15,715 nucleotides of DNA, taken from NCBI GenBank assembly GCA_020216805.1, contig JAIWNN010000086.1, forward strand, positions 1 through 15,715. Reading direction: 5' to 3'. How positions within the stretch are numbered: position 1 is the first letter of the stretch; each line of letters opens with the position of its first letter. Positions 7,067-15,100 of this stretch are shown here, piece by piece. Made by a program: the position numbers and the translations under genes. The notes below the pieces were generated by a model. It worked only from the letters and a program-made list of their open reading frames with translations, had not been told where the DNA came from and ran no database searches. The DNA is from Desulfarculus sp. Its GTDB lineage: Bacteria; Desulfobacterota; Desulfarculia; Desulfarculales; Desulfarculaceae.

Positions 7067-7429
7067 ATGTCCGCCAGCCCCCCTGTTCCACTTCCTCCAC
7101 GAACCCGCCCGCTCCGGCCGGAGAACATCCGCCTAGGCCTGGTGGCCAAGCTGATCATCAACATCTTCACCCCTTGCGACGGGATCAACGCCCTGACCGA
7201 CCGCCGCTGGTTCCGGGACGCGCCCTACGCCTACGCCAGCTATCTTCACCGCGCTGGGGCCAAGACCTTTCCGGATAAGATGCGGGTGATCTGGGCGGCC
7301 AAGCAGGAAAAGGCCAAAAAGCTGATCATGGCGCGCCGGCGCTATGGCCGCATCCCCGAACCCTACCGCAAGGTCTGCCGCAAGACCCCCTGTGGTCTTT
7401 TGCGCCTGTTGGCGGCCTATCTCAGTTGA
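7067..7429 (+). CDS. Small basic hypothetical protein
   Basis: A 120-residue open frame with GGGAG (7054-7058) eight bases before ATG 7067 and G/C-rich third codon positions, so I regard it as a gene. The N-terminal 20 residues are Pro-rich and probably disordered. Residues 21-62 form a hydrophobic-to-amphipathic segment (GLVAKLIINIFTPCDGINAL) with several aromatic residues after it, and residues 70-120 are strongly basic. Cysteines are at 37, 104 and 109; the last two form a C-x4-C pair near the C-terminus. There is no signal peptide or clear membrane segment. I do not recognise the family and assign no function. It converges on the LysE-type gene with 21 bases between stop codons. Confidence 0.6.
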   Translation: MSASPPVPLPPRTRPLRPENIRLGLVAKLIINIFTPCDGINALTDRRWFRDAPYAYASYLHRAGAKTFPDKMRVIWAAKQEKAKKLIMARRRYGRIPEPYRKVCRKTPCGLLRLLAAYLS

Positions 7430-7450
7430 GCGGTCATGGGCGAACCAGGG

Positions 7451-8095
7451 CTAGCGGGCCAGGCCCCAGCCCAGCAGCATCGCCAGACCCAAGGCCCCCA
7501 GCACCACGCCGGTGATTTGGTTCACCCGGCGCAGGCGGTGGGCGGCCAGGCCGGGGCGGAAGCGCATGGCAAAAGCGCAGAGCAGGGAGAACCAGGCCAG
7601 GGAGCCCAGGAACACCCCGGCGCCAACGGCCAGGGCCGCGGGCATGCCTGCGTTCAGGTCGGCGGTCATCCCCAGGGCCGCGAACAGGGCGGTCAGGGCC
7701 AGGATGACAAGGGGGTTGCCCAAGCAGAGGACCAAGGCGCTGCCGTAGTCACGCAGCCAGCGCCGGGCCGGGTCTGGTCCGTCCTCCTCCCGGGCCGGGG
7801 CCAGGATCAACGCCGCCCCCAGTCCCAGCAGGCCAAGGCCGCTGAGGCCGCGCAGGCGGGGGCCCATGGCCAGGAGCCAGTCGGTGAGCCAGGACAGGCC
7901 CAGGGCCACCACCAGGCCGAAAACGGCGTCGGCGCTGGCCGCGCCCAGGCCGGTCAGCAGCCCGGCGGACCAGCCCTGGGCCAAAGTCCGGCGCAGGCAA
8001 AGCACCCCCACCGGACCCATGGGCGCGGCCACGGCCAGTCCGGCGCAAAAAGACTTGACCAACAGCGCCGGCAGCCAGAGAAGATCGGGATTCAC
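7451..8095 (-). CDS. LysE-family amino-acid exporter-like membrane protein
   Basis: A 214-residue protein with about six membrane segments and the LysE/RhtB hallmark near the N-terminus: VAAPMGPVGVLCLRRTLAQG followed by GLLTGLGAASADA. The family exports amino acids or other small cationic or neutral compounds across the inner membrane; the substrate cannot be told here. The likely start is GTG 8095 (it has no clear ribosome binding site). It lies 36 bases after the stop codon of the acyltransferase gene on the same strand, so it is probably its second cistron and may depend on translational coupling. The central segment after the third helix (APAREEDGPDPARRW) is a typical polar loop. Confidence 0.85.
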   Translation of the reverse strand: MNPDLLWLPALLVKSFCAGLAVAAPMGPVGVLCLRRTLAQGWSAGLLTGLGAASADAVFGLVVALGLSWLTDWLLAMGPRLRGLSGLGLLGLGAALILAPAREEDGPDPARRWLRDYGSALVLCLGNPLVILALTALFAALGMTADLNAGMPAALAVGAGVFLGSLAWFSLLCAFAMRFRPGLAAHRLRRVNQITGVVLGALGLAMLLGWGLAR

Positions 8096-8131
8096 CGGGA
8101 CGACAAAACCCGCGCCACCGCGCTTTTCGCT

Positions 8132-9970
8132 CTAGGCGCAACGCCGCGCGGCGGCCTCCGCCTCGAGGGCGTGGTGGGCGCGGAACACCCGCTCCCAGTC
8201 ATCGCCGCCGTAGCGCAGCATGGTCTTGGCGTCGGCGTCCATCAGGTCAGCCACCAGCAGGCAGTCCACCGCGTTGTTGAAATCCGGGTCCAGGTTCCAG
8301 GCGCAGCAGCGGGCGGCCAGCTTGAGGTACTGCTTGAACAGAATCGGCGGGGCGCTCCGGTCGCTCTCCACGTCGGCCACCACCTCCGCGACCTCGTCCC
8401 AGTCCGTCAGTTGGGCCGCCAGACGGCTGGCCAGGGCCTGGTCGCGCCGGTGGATGGTCACCGGGGTCTTGGGCGAGACCAGGGAGCTGAAGGGGCTGGG
8501 GTGGCGGGTCGCCAGGAAGTCGATCATCAGCTGGCGGCTGAAGGTCTGGTAGCGCCGGGAGACGCTGACCGGGCCGAAGAGGTGGCGGTAGCGGGGGTTG
8601 GCCAGGATGAAGCGGCCGATGCCTTTCCAGAGCAGCAACAGGGCCGAGTAGGAGCGCTGGTATTTCGCGGCGATGAACGAGCGGCCCATCTCCAGGGCGT
8701 GGGGCATCCGGGCGAAGAAATCGGGATGGAAGTTGAACAGGGTGCTGGTGTACAAACCGTCGACGCCCTGGCGGGCCAGGATCTGATCGACCAGGCCCAG
8801 GCGATAGCCACCGGCCAACTCGCCCTCCTTTTGGTTCCAGAGGCACAGGTGCAAGTAGTGGTCGTCGAACCGATCCAGGTCCTGGTCGCGACCGGTGCCC
8901 TCGCCCACCTGGCGAAAACAGATCTCGCGCTGGCGGCCGATCTCCCGCATCAGAGAGGGGATCTGCCGGCGGCGGGCGTAGAAGACCCGGAAGTCGCCCG
9001 AGACCAGCAGGGTCTGGTCGAGGGGCAGGGTCGCCACGTCCAGCCGCACCAGTTCGCGGTCCGGGGCGGGGGCGATGGCCTCGGGCCAGGTCCGGGCCGC
9101 GGGTTTGCGCCGGCGTTTGGGCCTGGCCTCCTGGGCCGGGGGGCGCCGGCCCAGAACCTGGGTGCGCAGGCGAAAGTATTGGGTGATGTCGGCCAGGCCC
9201 GCCTTGGCCCGGTAACGCTGGGGCGCGATCGCCCCGCCCACCACCAGTTCCAAACGACGTCCCTGTTTGTTGGCCAGCTCCCGGGGAAGGAGCGCGGTGC
9301 GCAGGCGGGGGTGGAGCAGACCGGCCAACTGGAACAGGGCGCTGTTGCGACCCCGGAAGTGCACCGTCACCACCGCGGCCCCGGTCTTCTGGGCGATGCG
9401 GGCCACCGCTGGGTTCCATTCCGGGTCGCTGACCTTCAGCTCGCGCACCTTCAGGTGGGCCACCTCCCCGGCCGGGAACATGGCCAGCAGTCCGCCTTGC
9501 TCCACCCAACGGATGGCCTCGCGCAAGGGCCCCACGTTGTTGCCCACCGCCCGGGTCTCGTGGAAGGGGTCCACCAGGATGAACAGGTCGCGCAGCTCCG
9601 GAATGCGGCCCAGCAGGTAATTGGCCATGATCTTGACGTCCGGCCGCCGGCGCAGCAGATGATGGGCCAGCACGATGCCCTCCAGACCGCCGAAGGGATG
9701 GTTGACCACCACCATGGCGGGGCCTTGCTGGGGGATGGACGCGAAGTCGGTCGGCGTGATCAGGCTGGAGACGGCCATCTCCTGGAGCACGTTGTCCAGA
9801 AATTGGCCGGGCGGGGAGCCAGGCCGACAGCGCAGATAGATCCGCTCCAGCTCCCGCAGGGAGAGCAGGCGGCCCAGGGTCTCTTGGAACCAGGCCAGCA
9901 AACGGGCCCGCACCGGGCCGAAAGATGTCAGGTCCAGACTGAACAGGCTTTGTTCCTGGGCTGTGCTCAT
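8132..9970 (-). CDS. Two-domain acyltransferase, OlsF-like (ornithine-lipid synthase type)
   Basis: A 612-residue fusion. Residues about 60-275 are a PlsC/lysophospholipid acyltransferase domain: NHPFGGLEG at 90-98 carries the catalytic His91 with Glu97 where relatives usually have Asp, and FPAGEVAHL at 165-173 is the acyl-acceptor motif. A Pro/Arg/Lys-rich linker spans about 275-300. Residues about 320-560 are an OlsB/hemolysin-type GNAT N-acyltransferase: RVFYARRRQ, FDDHYLHLCLWN, GGYRLG, ALEMGRSFI and FGPVSVS. This arrangement is that of OlsF, which makes ornithine lipid by N-acylating ornithine (C-terminal domain) and O-acylating the product (N-terminal domain). The acceptor amine here is unproven. 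GAGGTAG precedes ATG 9970. It is followed by a LysE-type exporter. Confidence 0.85.
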   Translation of the reverse strand: MSTAQEQSLFSLDLTSFGPVRARLLAWFQETLGRLLSLRELERIYLRCRPGSPPGQFLDNVLQEMAVSSLITPTDFASIPQQGPAMVVVNHPFGGLEGIVLAHHLLRRRPDVKIMANYLLGRIPELRDLFILVDPFHETRAVGNNVGPLREAIRWVEQGGLLAMFPAGEVAHLKVRELKVSDPEWNPAVARIAQKTGAAVVTVHFRGRNSALFQLAGLLHPRLRTALLPRELANKQGRRLELVVGGAIAPQRYRAKAGLADITQYFRLRTQVLGRRPPAQEARPKRRRKPAARTWPEAIAPAPDRELVRLDVATLPLDQTLLVSGDFRVFYARRRQIPSLMREIGRQREICFRQVGEGTGRDQDLDRFDDHYLHLCLWNQKEGELAGGYRLGLVDQILARQGVDGLYTSTLFNFHPDFFARMPHALEMGRSFIAAKYQRSYSALLLLWKGIGRFILANPRYRHLFGPVSVSRRYQTFSRQLMIDFLATRHPSPFSSLVSPKTPVTIHRRDQALASRLAAQLTDWDEVAEVVADVESDRSAPPILFKQYLKLAARCCAWNLDPDFNNAVDCLLVADLMDADAKTMLRYGGDDWERVFRAHHALEAEAAARRCA

Positions 9971-10264
9971 GGCTACCTCATCACCTTGGGGACCGATCAG
10001 GATATTTCAGGCCGCCCCTGGAGTTGGGGCCTGCGGGGACCTAACGTCCACAATCCCTACCCTTCAGAAAACCACCGCCAGGTGACATCAAGGTGATGGC
10101 CGTGACACATTTGCTTGTCATTCCGGGTGGACTGGAACCAGTGTTGGCGGCGCGCGGGCCTGGCTTGACAGCCCCGGCCGGGCTGACTAGGTTGGGTGGG
10201 GATCCCGGGGCCGACAGGCTGGCCGGGGAAAGCGGGCAGTTATCATCTAACGGAGGATTGCATC
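9971..10264. other. Divergent intergenic region, acyltransferase / MobB-like gene
   Basis: No gene is supported in these 294 bases. It holds a small perfect inverted repeat CATCA-AGG-TGATG (10086-10098) and, towards the MobB-like gene, a candidate promoter. I could not identify a convincing promoter for the minus-strand acyltransferase gene; TATCCT upstream of it lacks a good -35 partner. Confidence 0.4.
10165..10193 (+). promoter_or_regulatory. Candidate promoter for the MobB-like gene
   Basis: A perfect -35 TTGACA (10165-10170) is followed after 17 bases by TAGGTT (10188-10193), a weak -10. A transcript from here would have a leader of about 65 bases before ATG 10265. Confidence 0.45.
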
Positions 10265-10879
10265 ATGCCATCCGTCATCGTTCTGGCCGGGCCGGCCGGA
10301 GCGGACAAGACCGCCTGGATAGAGCAACTGGTCGCGGATCTGGCGCGACGAGGGCGTCGGGTGCTGGTGGTGAGCGCGCCGCCCGCTCCAGCGCCACCGC
10401 TCCCGCCCGCCGGTGCGGCGGCCTGGCTGGAGTTGGGTTCGGCTGGCTATCAACTGCGTTGCTCCACCGCCCAGACCCCCAGTTTGGATGAGATCCTGAT
10501 CCGTCACCTTGCCGGTTTCGACTTGATCATCAGTGAGTTGGCGCCATCATTCGCGGCGCCGGTCTTGGAATGGCTGCCGTCCGGCGTCGCCCCAAGCCTG
10601 GCCGGCGATCCCAATCTCAAGGCGGTGGTGGGCGCGGGCGCCGTCACGGCCGGGGTTCCGGTCCTGGGCCCGGAACAGGTGGACCAGACGGCGGAGCTGA
10701 TCCTGGCGCTAACCGCCGCGCCCGAGCATCGCGCCGCCCGCCTGTTGGTGGATGGCCGGCGGGTCTACATCAAAGATTTCGTGCAGGACATCCTGGCCGG
10801 AGCGGTGCGGGGCATGGTGGAGACTCTCAAAGGCGGGGGGCAGGCCGGACGGATCGAACTGCACCTATACCAAAGGTAG
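10265..10879 (+). CDS. Divergent MobB-like P-loop protein
   Basis: A 204-residue protein resembling MobB, the GTP-binding adaptor of molybdopterin-guanine dinucleotide synthesis. GGAGG lies eight bases before the ATG. Evidence: an N-terminal P-loop GPAGADKT at 9-16 with helix and strand after it; DLIISE at 86-91, where MobB has its DLVLVEG strand; DPNLKAVVG with VPVLGPEQVD; and a C-terminal segment (VDGRRVYIKDFVQDILAGAV, then GMVETLKG) like the extension of some deltaproteobacterial MobB proteins. It is odd in two ways: the last Gly of the P-loop is Asp14, and the usual Lys-His/His-rich nucleotide-site segment after strand 2 is replaced by a Pro/Ala-rich run (38-53). It may have lost GTPase function or taken another role. 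No molybdoenzyme gene is visible nearby. Confidence 0.65.
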   Translation: MPSVIVLAGPAGADKTAWIEQLVADLARRGRRVLVVSAPPAPAPPLPPAGAAAWLELGSAGYQLRCSTAQTPSLDEILIRHLAGFDLIISELAPSFAAPVLEWLPSGVAPSLAGDPNLKAVVGAGAVTAGVPVLGPEQVDQTAELILALTAAPEHRAARLLVDGRRVYIKDFVQDILAGAVRGMVETLKGGGQAGRIELHLYQR

Positions 10880-11003
10880 CCGCCTCAGAGGGCGGTTCAG
10901 GGCAGCTTGAGAACTGCGAGGGGTGACCAGGGGAGAGCGGACAAGATTTCGGGTTGTCTGTCGGCCCCTCCGGCCGGTGGGGCTCGGGGGTGGCCGGCTG
11001 GGG

Positions 11004-11038
11004 AAAAATCAGGCCCGGCCCCATGGTCGGGCCGAGCC
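11004..11038 (-). terminator. Intrinsic terminator of tRNA-Leu
   Basis: Read on the minus strand, GGCTCGGCCC (11038-11029) pairs with GGGCCGGGCC (11021-11012), ten pairs with one G-U, around a 7-base loop. TGA and then five T residues (11008-11004) follow. It lies 18 bases beyond the tRNA CCA end, the textbook form and position. Confidence 0.85.
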
Positions 11039-11055
11039 TGGCCGGCGGACGTTTT

Positions 11056-11143
11056 TGGTGCCGGAGGAGAGACTCGAACTCTCATACCCGCAAGGAGTGG
11101 GGGATTTTGAGTCCCCTGCGTCTACCAATTCCGCCACTCCGGC
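11056..11143 (-). tRNA. tRNA-Leu(CAA)
   Basis: On the minus strand a full tRNA with long variable arm: acceptor GCCGGAG (11143-11137) pairs with CTCCGGC (11066-11060), discriminator A at 11059, and an encoded CCA at 11058-11056. The anticodon stem GGGGA/TCCCC encloses the loop CTCAAAA, giving anticodon CAA, which reads UUG leucine codons. The T arm contains GTTCGA. Its promoter and terminator are both visible, so it is a single-gene transcript. I saw no sign of an integrated element at its 3' end. Confidence 0.97.
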
Positions 11144-11154
11144 GCCTGGCGGCA

Positions 11155-11183
11155 GTTATAGACTGGCCGGCGGCCCAGGTCAA
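11155..11183 (-). promoter_or_regulatory. Sigma-70 promoter of tRNA-Leu
   Basis: On the minus strand TTGACC (11183-11178), 17 bases, then TATAAC (11160-11155). The -10 box ends 11 bases before the mature tRNA 5' end, a normal distance for a short 5' leader removed by RNase P. Confidence 0.85.
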
Positions 11184-11233
11184 GCCCCGGGAGGCCAGAT
11201 TATGACTGGATGGGGATGGGCGGGCGAAATCGC

Positions 11234-11263
11234 TTGAGTCCATCCCGGGATCAGGGTTATAAA
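11234..11263 (+). promoter_or_regulatory. Promoter of pyrR
   Basis: TTGAGT (11234-11239) and TATAAA (11258-11263) are separated by 18 bases, within a locally AT-rich stretch. The expected transcript start near 11270 leaves a leader of about 30 bases before ATG 11300, too short for a PyrR-type attenuator. Confidence 0.65.
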
Positions 11264-11299
11264 AAATTTCCTGGCAATATCCCAACAAGCGGAGGAGTC

Positions 11300-11845
11300 A
11301 TGGCCGGACCAACGGGGGAGGTATTGTTTTCTGCTCCCCAAGTCCAGGATATGATTACTGATTTGGCCAGGCAGCTCGCTTCTCGCCACCCCGGGGCGGG
11401 CGAATTGTGCCTGGTGGGCATCCGCACCGGCGGAGCGCACCTGGCCACGCGCCTTCAGGCCGAACTGGCCCGCCAAACCGGTCTCAGCCCGGACACCGGG
11501 GTGATGGACATCACCCTCTACCGCGACGACTGGACCCGCCTGCACAGCCGCCCCAAGGTGGGACGCACCGCCATCGACTTCCCGGTCAACGAACGGGTGG
11601 TGGTCCTGGTGGACGACGTGCTCTACACCGGGCGCACGGTGCGCGCCGCCCTGGACGCCCTGATCGACTTCGGCCGGCCGCGGCGCATCGAACTGCTGGT
11701 GCTCATCGACCGGGGACAGCGCGAACTGCCAATTCAGCCCGACTACGTGGGCCGCCGGGTGGAGGCCGGCCCAGGGCAGGTGATCGACGTGGAGCTGACC
11801 GAGCAGGGGGCGGCCAGCGACCAGGTGGTTCGGCGTTCCCTATAG
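11300..11845 (+). CDS. pyrR: PyrR: pyrimidine operon regulator / uracil phosphoribosyltransferase
   Basis: A 181-residue type I phosphoribosyltransferase. The PRPP loop VVLVDDVLYTGRTV lies at 101-114. The PyrR-specific flanks are present: VGIRTGGAHLATRL at 39-52, DITLYRDDW at 70-78, and LIDRGQRELPIQPDYVGR at 135-152. PyrR makes UMP from uracil and PRPP, and in many Gram-positive bacteria also binds pyr mRNA to attenuate it; here the leader is too short for that in cis, so salvage activity or control of distant pyr genes is more likely. GGAGGAG lies just before the ATG. The gene has its own promoter and no pyr genes beside it. Length is normal. Confidence 0.94.
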   Translation: MAGPTGEVLFSAPQVQDMITDLARQLASRHPGAGELCLVGIRTGGAHLATRLQAELARQTGLSPDTGVMDITLYRDDWTRLHSRPKVGRTAIDFPVNERVVVLVDDVLYTGRTVRAALDALIDFGRPRRIELLVLIDRGQRELPIQPDYVGRRVEAGPGQVIDVELTEQGAASDQVVRRSL

Positions 11846-11893
11846 TCATTCATCATGATTGAATATAACGATAAATGAAGTCTCATTCAATTG
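11846..11893. other. AT-rich island with nested inverted repeats after pyrR
   Basis: Directly after the pyrR stop codon there are 48 AT-rich bases in an otherwise GC-rich region. ATTGAAT (11858-11864) is a perfect inverted match to ATTCAAT (11885-11891), extendable by two G-U pairs as RNA. ATTCAT just upstream offers an alternative partner, and CATTCA occurs twice. There is no T-run, so a classical terminator is not clear. It may be a binding site for an unknown regulator of hdrA or a 3' end structure of pyrR. Confidence 0.4.
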
Positions 11894-11914
11894 GTGGCCA
11901 GCCCATTTCCAGGC

Positions 11915-11943
11915 TTGACAGGCCGTAGCTCCGAGTATAGGTA
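11915..11943 (+). promoter_or_regulatory. Candidate promoter of the hdrA operon
   Basis: A perfect -35 TTGACA (11915-11920) is followed by TATAGG after 15 bases (11936-11941) or TAGGTA after 17 bases (11938-11943). Transcription would begin around 11950, giving a leader of about 200 bases before the hdrA ATG. The remaining leader has no open frame I would support. Confidence 0.5.
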
Positions 11944-11953
11944 AGAAAGTGCT

Positions 11954-11971
11954 TTGTGAACGCGGTGACAA
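11954..11971. promoter_or_regulatory. Rex-like redox operator at the hdrA promoter
   Basis: TTGTGAACGCGGTGACAA is close to the TTGTGA-N6-TCACAA palindrome bound by Rex, the NADH/NAD+-sensing repressor that controls energy-metabolism genes in sulfate reducers. Fourteen of 18 positions are symmetric; the right arm has TGACAA for TCACAA. It starts about a dozen bases after the -10 box, at the expected transcript start, where a repressor would block. Binding is inferred. Confidence 0.45.
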
Positions 11972-12043
11972 TGGAGGCCGGGTTCGCGGGCGCCGCCGGG
12001 GGAGCGGGCAGGCAGGCAAGTTAGCCTAAATTCGGTTGCAATG

Positions 12044-12064
12044 GGGCCTGGCCGAGGCAGGCCC
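12044..12064 (+). other. Hairpin in the hdrA leader
   Basis: GGGCCTG (12044-12050) pairs perfectly with CAGGCCC (12058-12064) around a 7-base loop. It lies within the presumed hdrA leader, 90 bases before the start codon. No T-run follows; function unknown. Confidence 0.35.
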
Positions 12065-12154
12065 GCGTGACGCCGTTCCAGGATGGCGGGGTTATTTATC
12101 CCTAAATCGATAGGTAAAAACCATCCATTCCACCCAAAGCGCGAGGGAGCGCCC

Positions 12155-15100
12155 ATGAGTGCAGGCAGAAACGTCACGGGAGCGGTGATGGTGGTGGGGG
12201 GCGGCATCGCCGGGATGCAGGCCGCCCTCGACCTGGCCAACTCCGGCTACTACGTCTATCTGGTGGAAAAAGGGCCCGCCATTGGTGGGGTCATGTCCCA
12301 ACTGGACAAGACCTTCCCCACCAATGACTGCGCCATGTGAATCATCTCCCCCAAACTGGTCGAGGTCGGCCGGCATATCAATATCGAGCTCCTCACGCTC
12401 TCCGAGGTGGTGGATATCGCGGGTGAGGAGGGCGACTTCACCGCCAAGGTGATCAGCCACCCGCGTTACGTGGACCTCAACAAGTGCATCGCCTGCGGGG
12501 CCTGCACCGGCAAATGCCCCAAAAAAGTCGCCAACGAGTACAACGAGGGTCTGGACACCCGCAAGGCCATCTACGTGCGCTACGCCCAGGCGGTCCCCCT
12601 CAAGTACGGCATCGATCCCGCCAACTGCCTGAAGATGACCAAGGGCAAGTGCGGCAACTGCGAGAAGCAGTGCCCCACCGGAGCCGTGAACTACGAGGAC
12701 AAGGAGGTCGTGCGCGACATCAAGGTCGGCTCGGTGATCCTGTCCGCCGGTTTCAAGGCCTTCGACCCCTCGGTCTACATCCAATACCAGTACAGCCAGT
12801 TCACCAACGTGGTCACCGCCCTGGAGTTCGAGCGCATCCTGGCCGCCAGCGGCCCCTGGATGGGCCATCTGGTGCGGCCCAGCGACGAGCGCGAGCCCAA
12901 GAAGATCGCCTGGATCCAGTGCGTGGGCTCCCGCGACGTGCATGCCTGCGACCACGCCTACTGCTCATCGGTCTGCTGCATGTACGCCATCAAGGAAGCG
13001 GCCATCGCCAAGGAGCACAGCCACCACGGGCTGGACGCGGCCATCTTCTACATGGACATGCGCACCTTCGGCAAGGACTTCGAGCGCTATCTCGAAAACG
13101 CCAAGGCCTCGGGCGTGCGCTTCATCCGCAGCCGCATCCACTCCATCGGCGAGCTGGAGGACAAGTCGCTGACCATCGAGTACGCCACCGAGGACGGCCA
13201 GGCCCGCGAGGAAGTCTTCGACATGGTGGTGCTCTCCCAGGGCATGGAGATCCCGGACAGCACCGTGGAGCTGGCCCGGAACCTGGGCATCGAGCTCAAG
13301 GCCAGCCGTTTCCTCAAGACCAACTCCTTCGCCCCGGTGGCCAGCAGCCGGCCCGGCATCTACGCCTGCGGCGCCCTGGCCGGGCCCAAGGACATCCCGC
13401 TGTCGGTGGTGGAGGCCTCGGCCGCGGCCTGCGCGGCGGCGGGCAAGCTCAGCAGCGCCCGGGGCTCCCTGGCCCAGGTCAAGGAGACCCCCAAGGCGGT
13501 GGACGTGCGGGGCGAGACCCCCAAGATCGGCGTGTTCGTCTGCTCCTGCGGCATCAACATCGCCGGCGTGGTGGACGTCAAGGCGGTGGCGGACTACGCC
13601 GCCAAGCTGCCTTTCGTGGAGTACGTGGAGAACAACCTGTTCACCTGCTCCCAGGACACCCAGGACAAGATGGCCCAGGTGGTCAAGGAGCGCGGCCTGA
13701 ACCGGGTGGTGGTGGCGGCCTGCACCCCGCGCACCCACGAGCCGCTGTTCCAGGAGACCCTGGTCAGCGCCGGACTCAACAAGTACCTCTTCGACATGGC
13801 CAACATCCGCAACCAGGACTCCTGGGTCCACTCCGGCGAGCCGGAGATGGCCACCGAGAAGGCCAAGGACCTGGTGCGCATGGCGGTGGCCAAGGCCAGC
13901 CTGTTGCAACCCCTGCAGGAGGTGCAGCTCACGGTCAACCCCGGAGCCCTGGTCATCGGCGGCGGCATCGCCGGCATGAACGCGGCCCTGGAGCTGGCCC
14001 GCCAGGGCTTCTCCTGCCACCTGGTGGAGCGCGACAACGCCCTGGGCGGCAACGCCCGCATGATCCGCACCACCGCCCTGGGCGAGGACGTGCAGGGCTA
14101 CATCCAGGACCTGGCCGCCCAGGTGCAGGGCAACCCCCTGATCACCACCCACCTGAACACCAGCGTCAAGACGGTGGACGGCTTCGTGGGCAACTTCAAG
14201 ACCACCCTGGCCGGCCCCGAGGGCGAGGAGGTCCTGGAGCACGGCGCGGCGATCATCGCCATCGGCGCCGGCGAATACAAGCCCACCGAATACCTCTATG
14301 GCCAGCACCCGGCGGTCAAGACCCACCTGGAGCTGGACGCGGCCATCATGGCCGGCGAGCTGGACCCCAAGAAGATCGGCACCGCGGTCTTCATCCAGTG
14401 CGTGGGCAGCCGCGAGCCCGAGCGTCCCTACTGCTCCAAGGTCTGCTGCACCCACTCGGTGGAAAGCGCCCTCTGGCTCAAGGAGCACAACCCCGACTGC
14501 CAGGTGGTGATCCTCTACCGCGACATGCGCACCTTCGGCGAGCGCGAGCTGCTCTACAAGGAAGCCCGCGAGAAGGGCGTGCTCTTCGTGCGCTACGACC
14601 TGGACCACAAGCCCCAGGCGATGGCCAAGGGCGACAAGGTCAGCCTCACCGTGCGCGACCACATCCTGGGCCGCGACCTGTTGATCGAGGCCGACCTGGT
14701 GGGCCTGGCCAGCGCCATCGTCAGCCACAAGGCCAACGACCTGGCCCAGATGTTCAAGGTGCCCCTGGACGAGGACGGCTGGTTCCTGGAGGCCCACCAG
14801 AAGCTGCGTCCGGTTGACTTCGCCACCGACGGCGTCTTCATGGCCGGCCTGGCCCACTATCCCAAGCCCATCGAGGAGGCGGTGGCCCAGGCCCAGGCCG
14901 CGGTGGCCCGGGCGGTGACGGTGCTGTCGAGCCCCGAGCTGAGCCTGCCGGGCACGGTGGCCTTCATCGACCAGAAGAAGTGCGTGGGCTGCGGCGTCTG
15001 CTGGACGGTCTGCCCCTACAACGCCATCAGCCAGGACGACAAGGGTCTGGCGGTGGTCAACGAGGCGCTGTGCAAGGGCTGCGGCACCTGCGTGGCCTCC

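Noticed and set aside
7436..10096. Long plus-strand open frame (886 codons) opposite the LysE-type and OlsF-like genes
   Set aside because: Translation is Gln/Gly/His/Ala-rich without domains, while the minus strand encodes two recognisable proteins across the same span.
11056..11299. Possible integration site of a mobile element at tRNA-Leu
   Set aside because: No integrase gene and no direct repeat of the tRNA 3' end were seen in the window; the tRNA has its own intact promoter and terminator.
12155..12340. hdrA as a pseudogene or short 61-residue protein ended by a nonsense mutation
   Set aside because: The UGA falls exactly on a conserved Cys position, the downstream sequence is intact for over 940 codons without other disruptions, and the next gene shows the same recoding.
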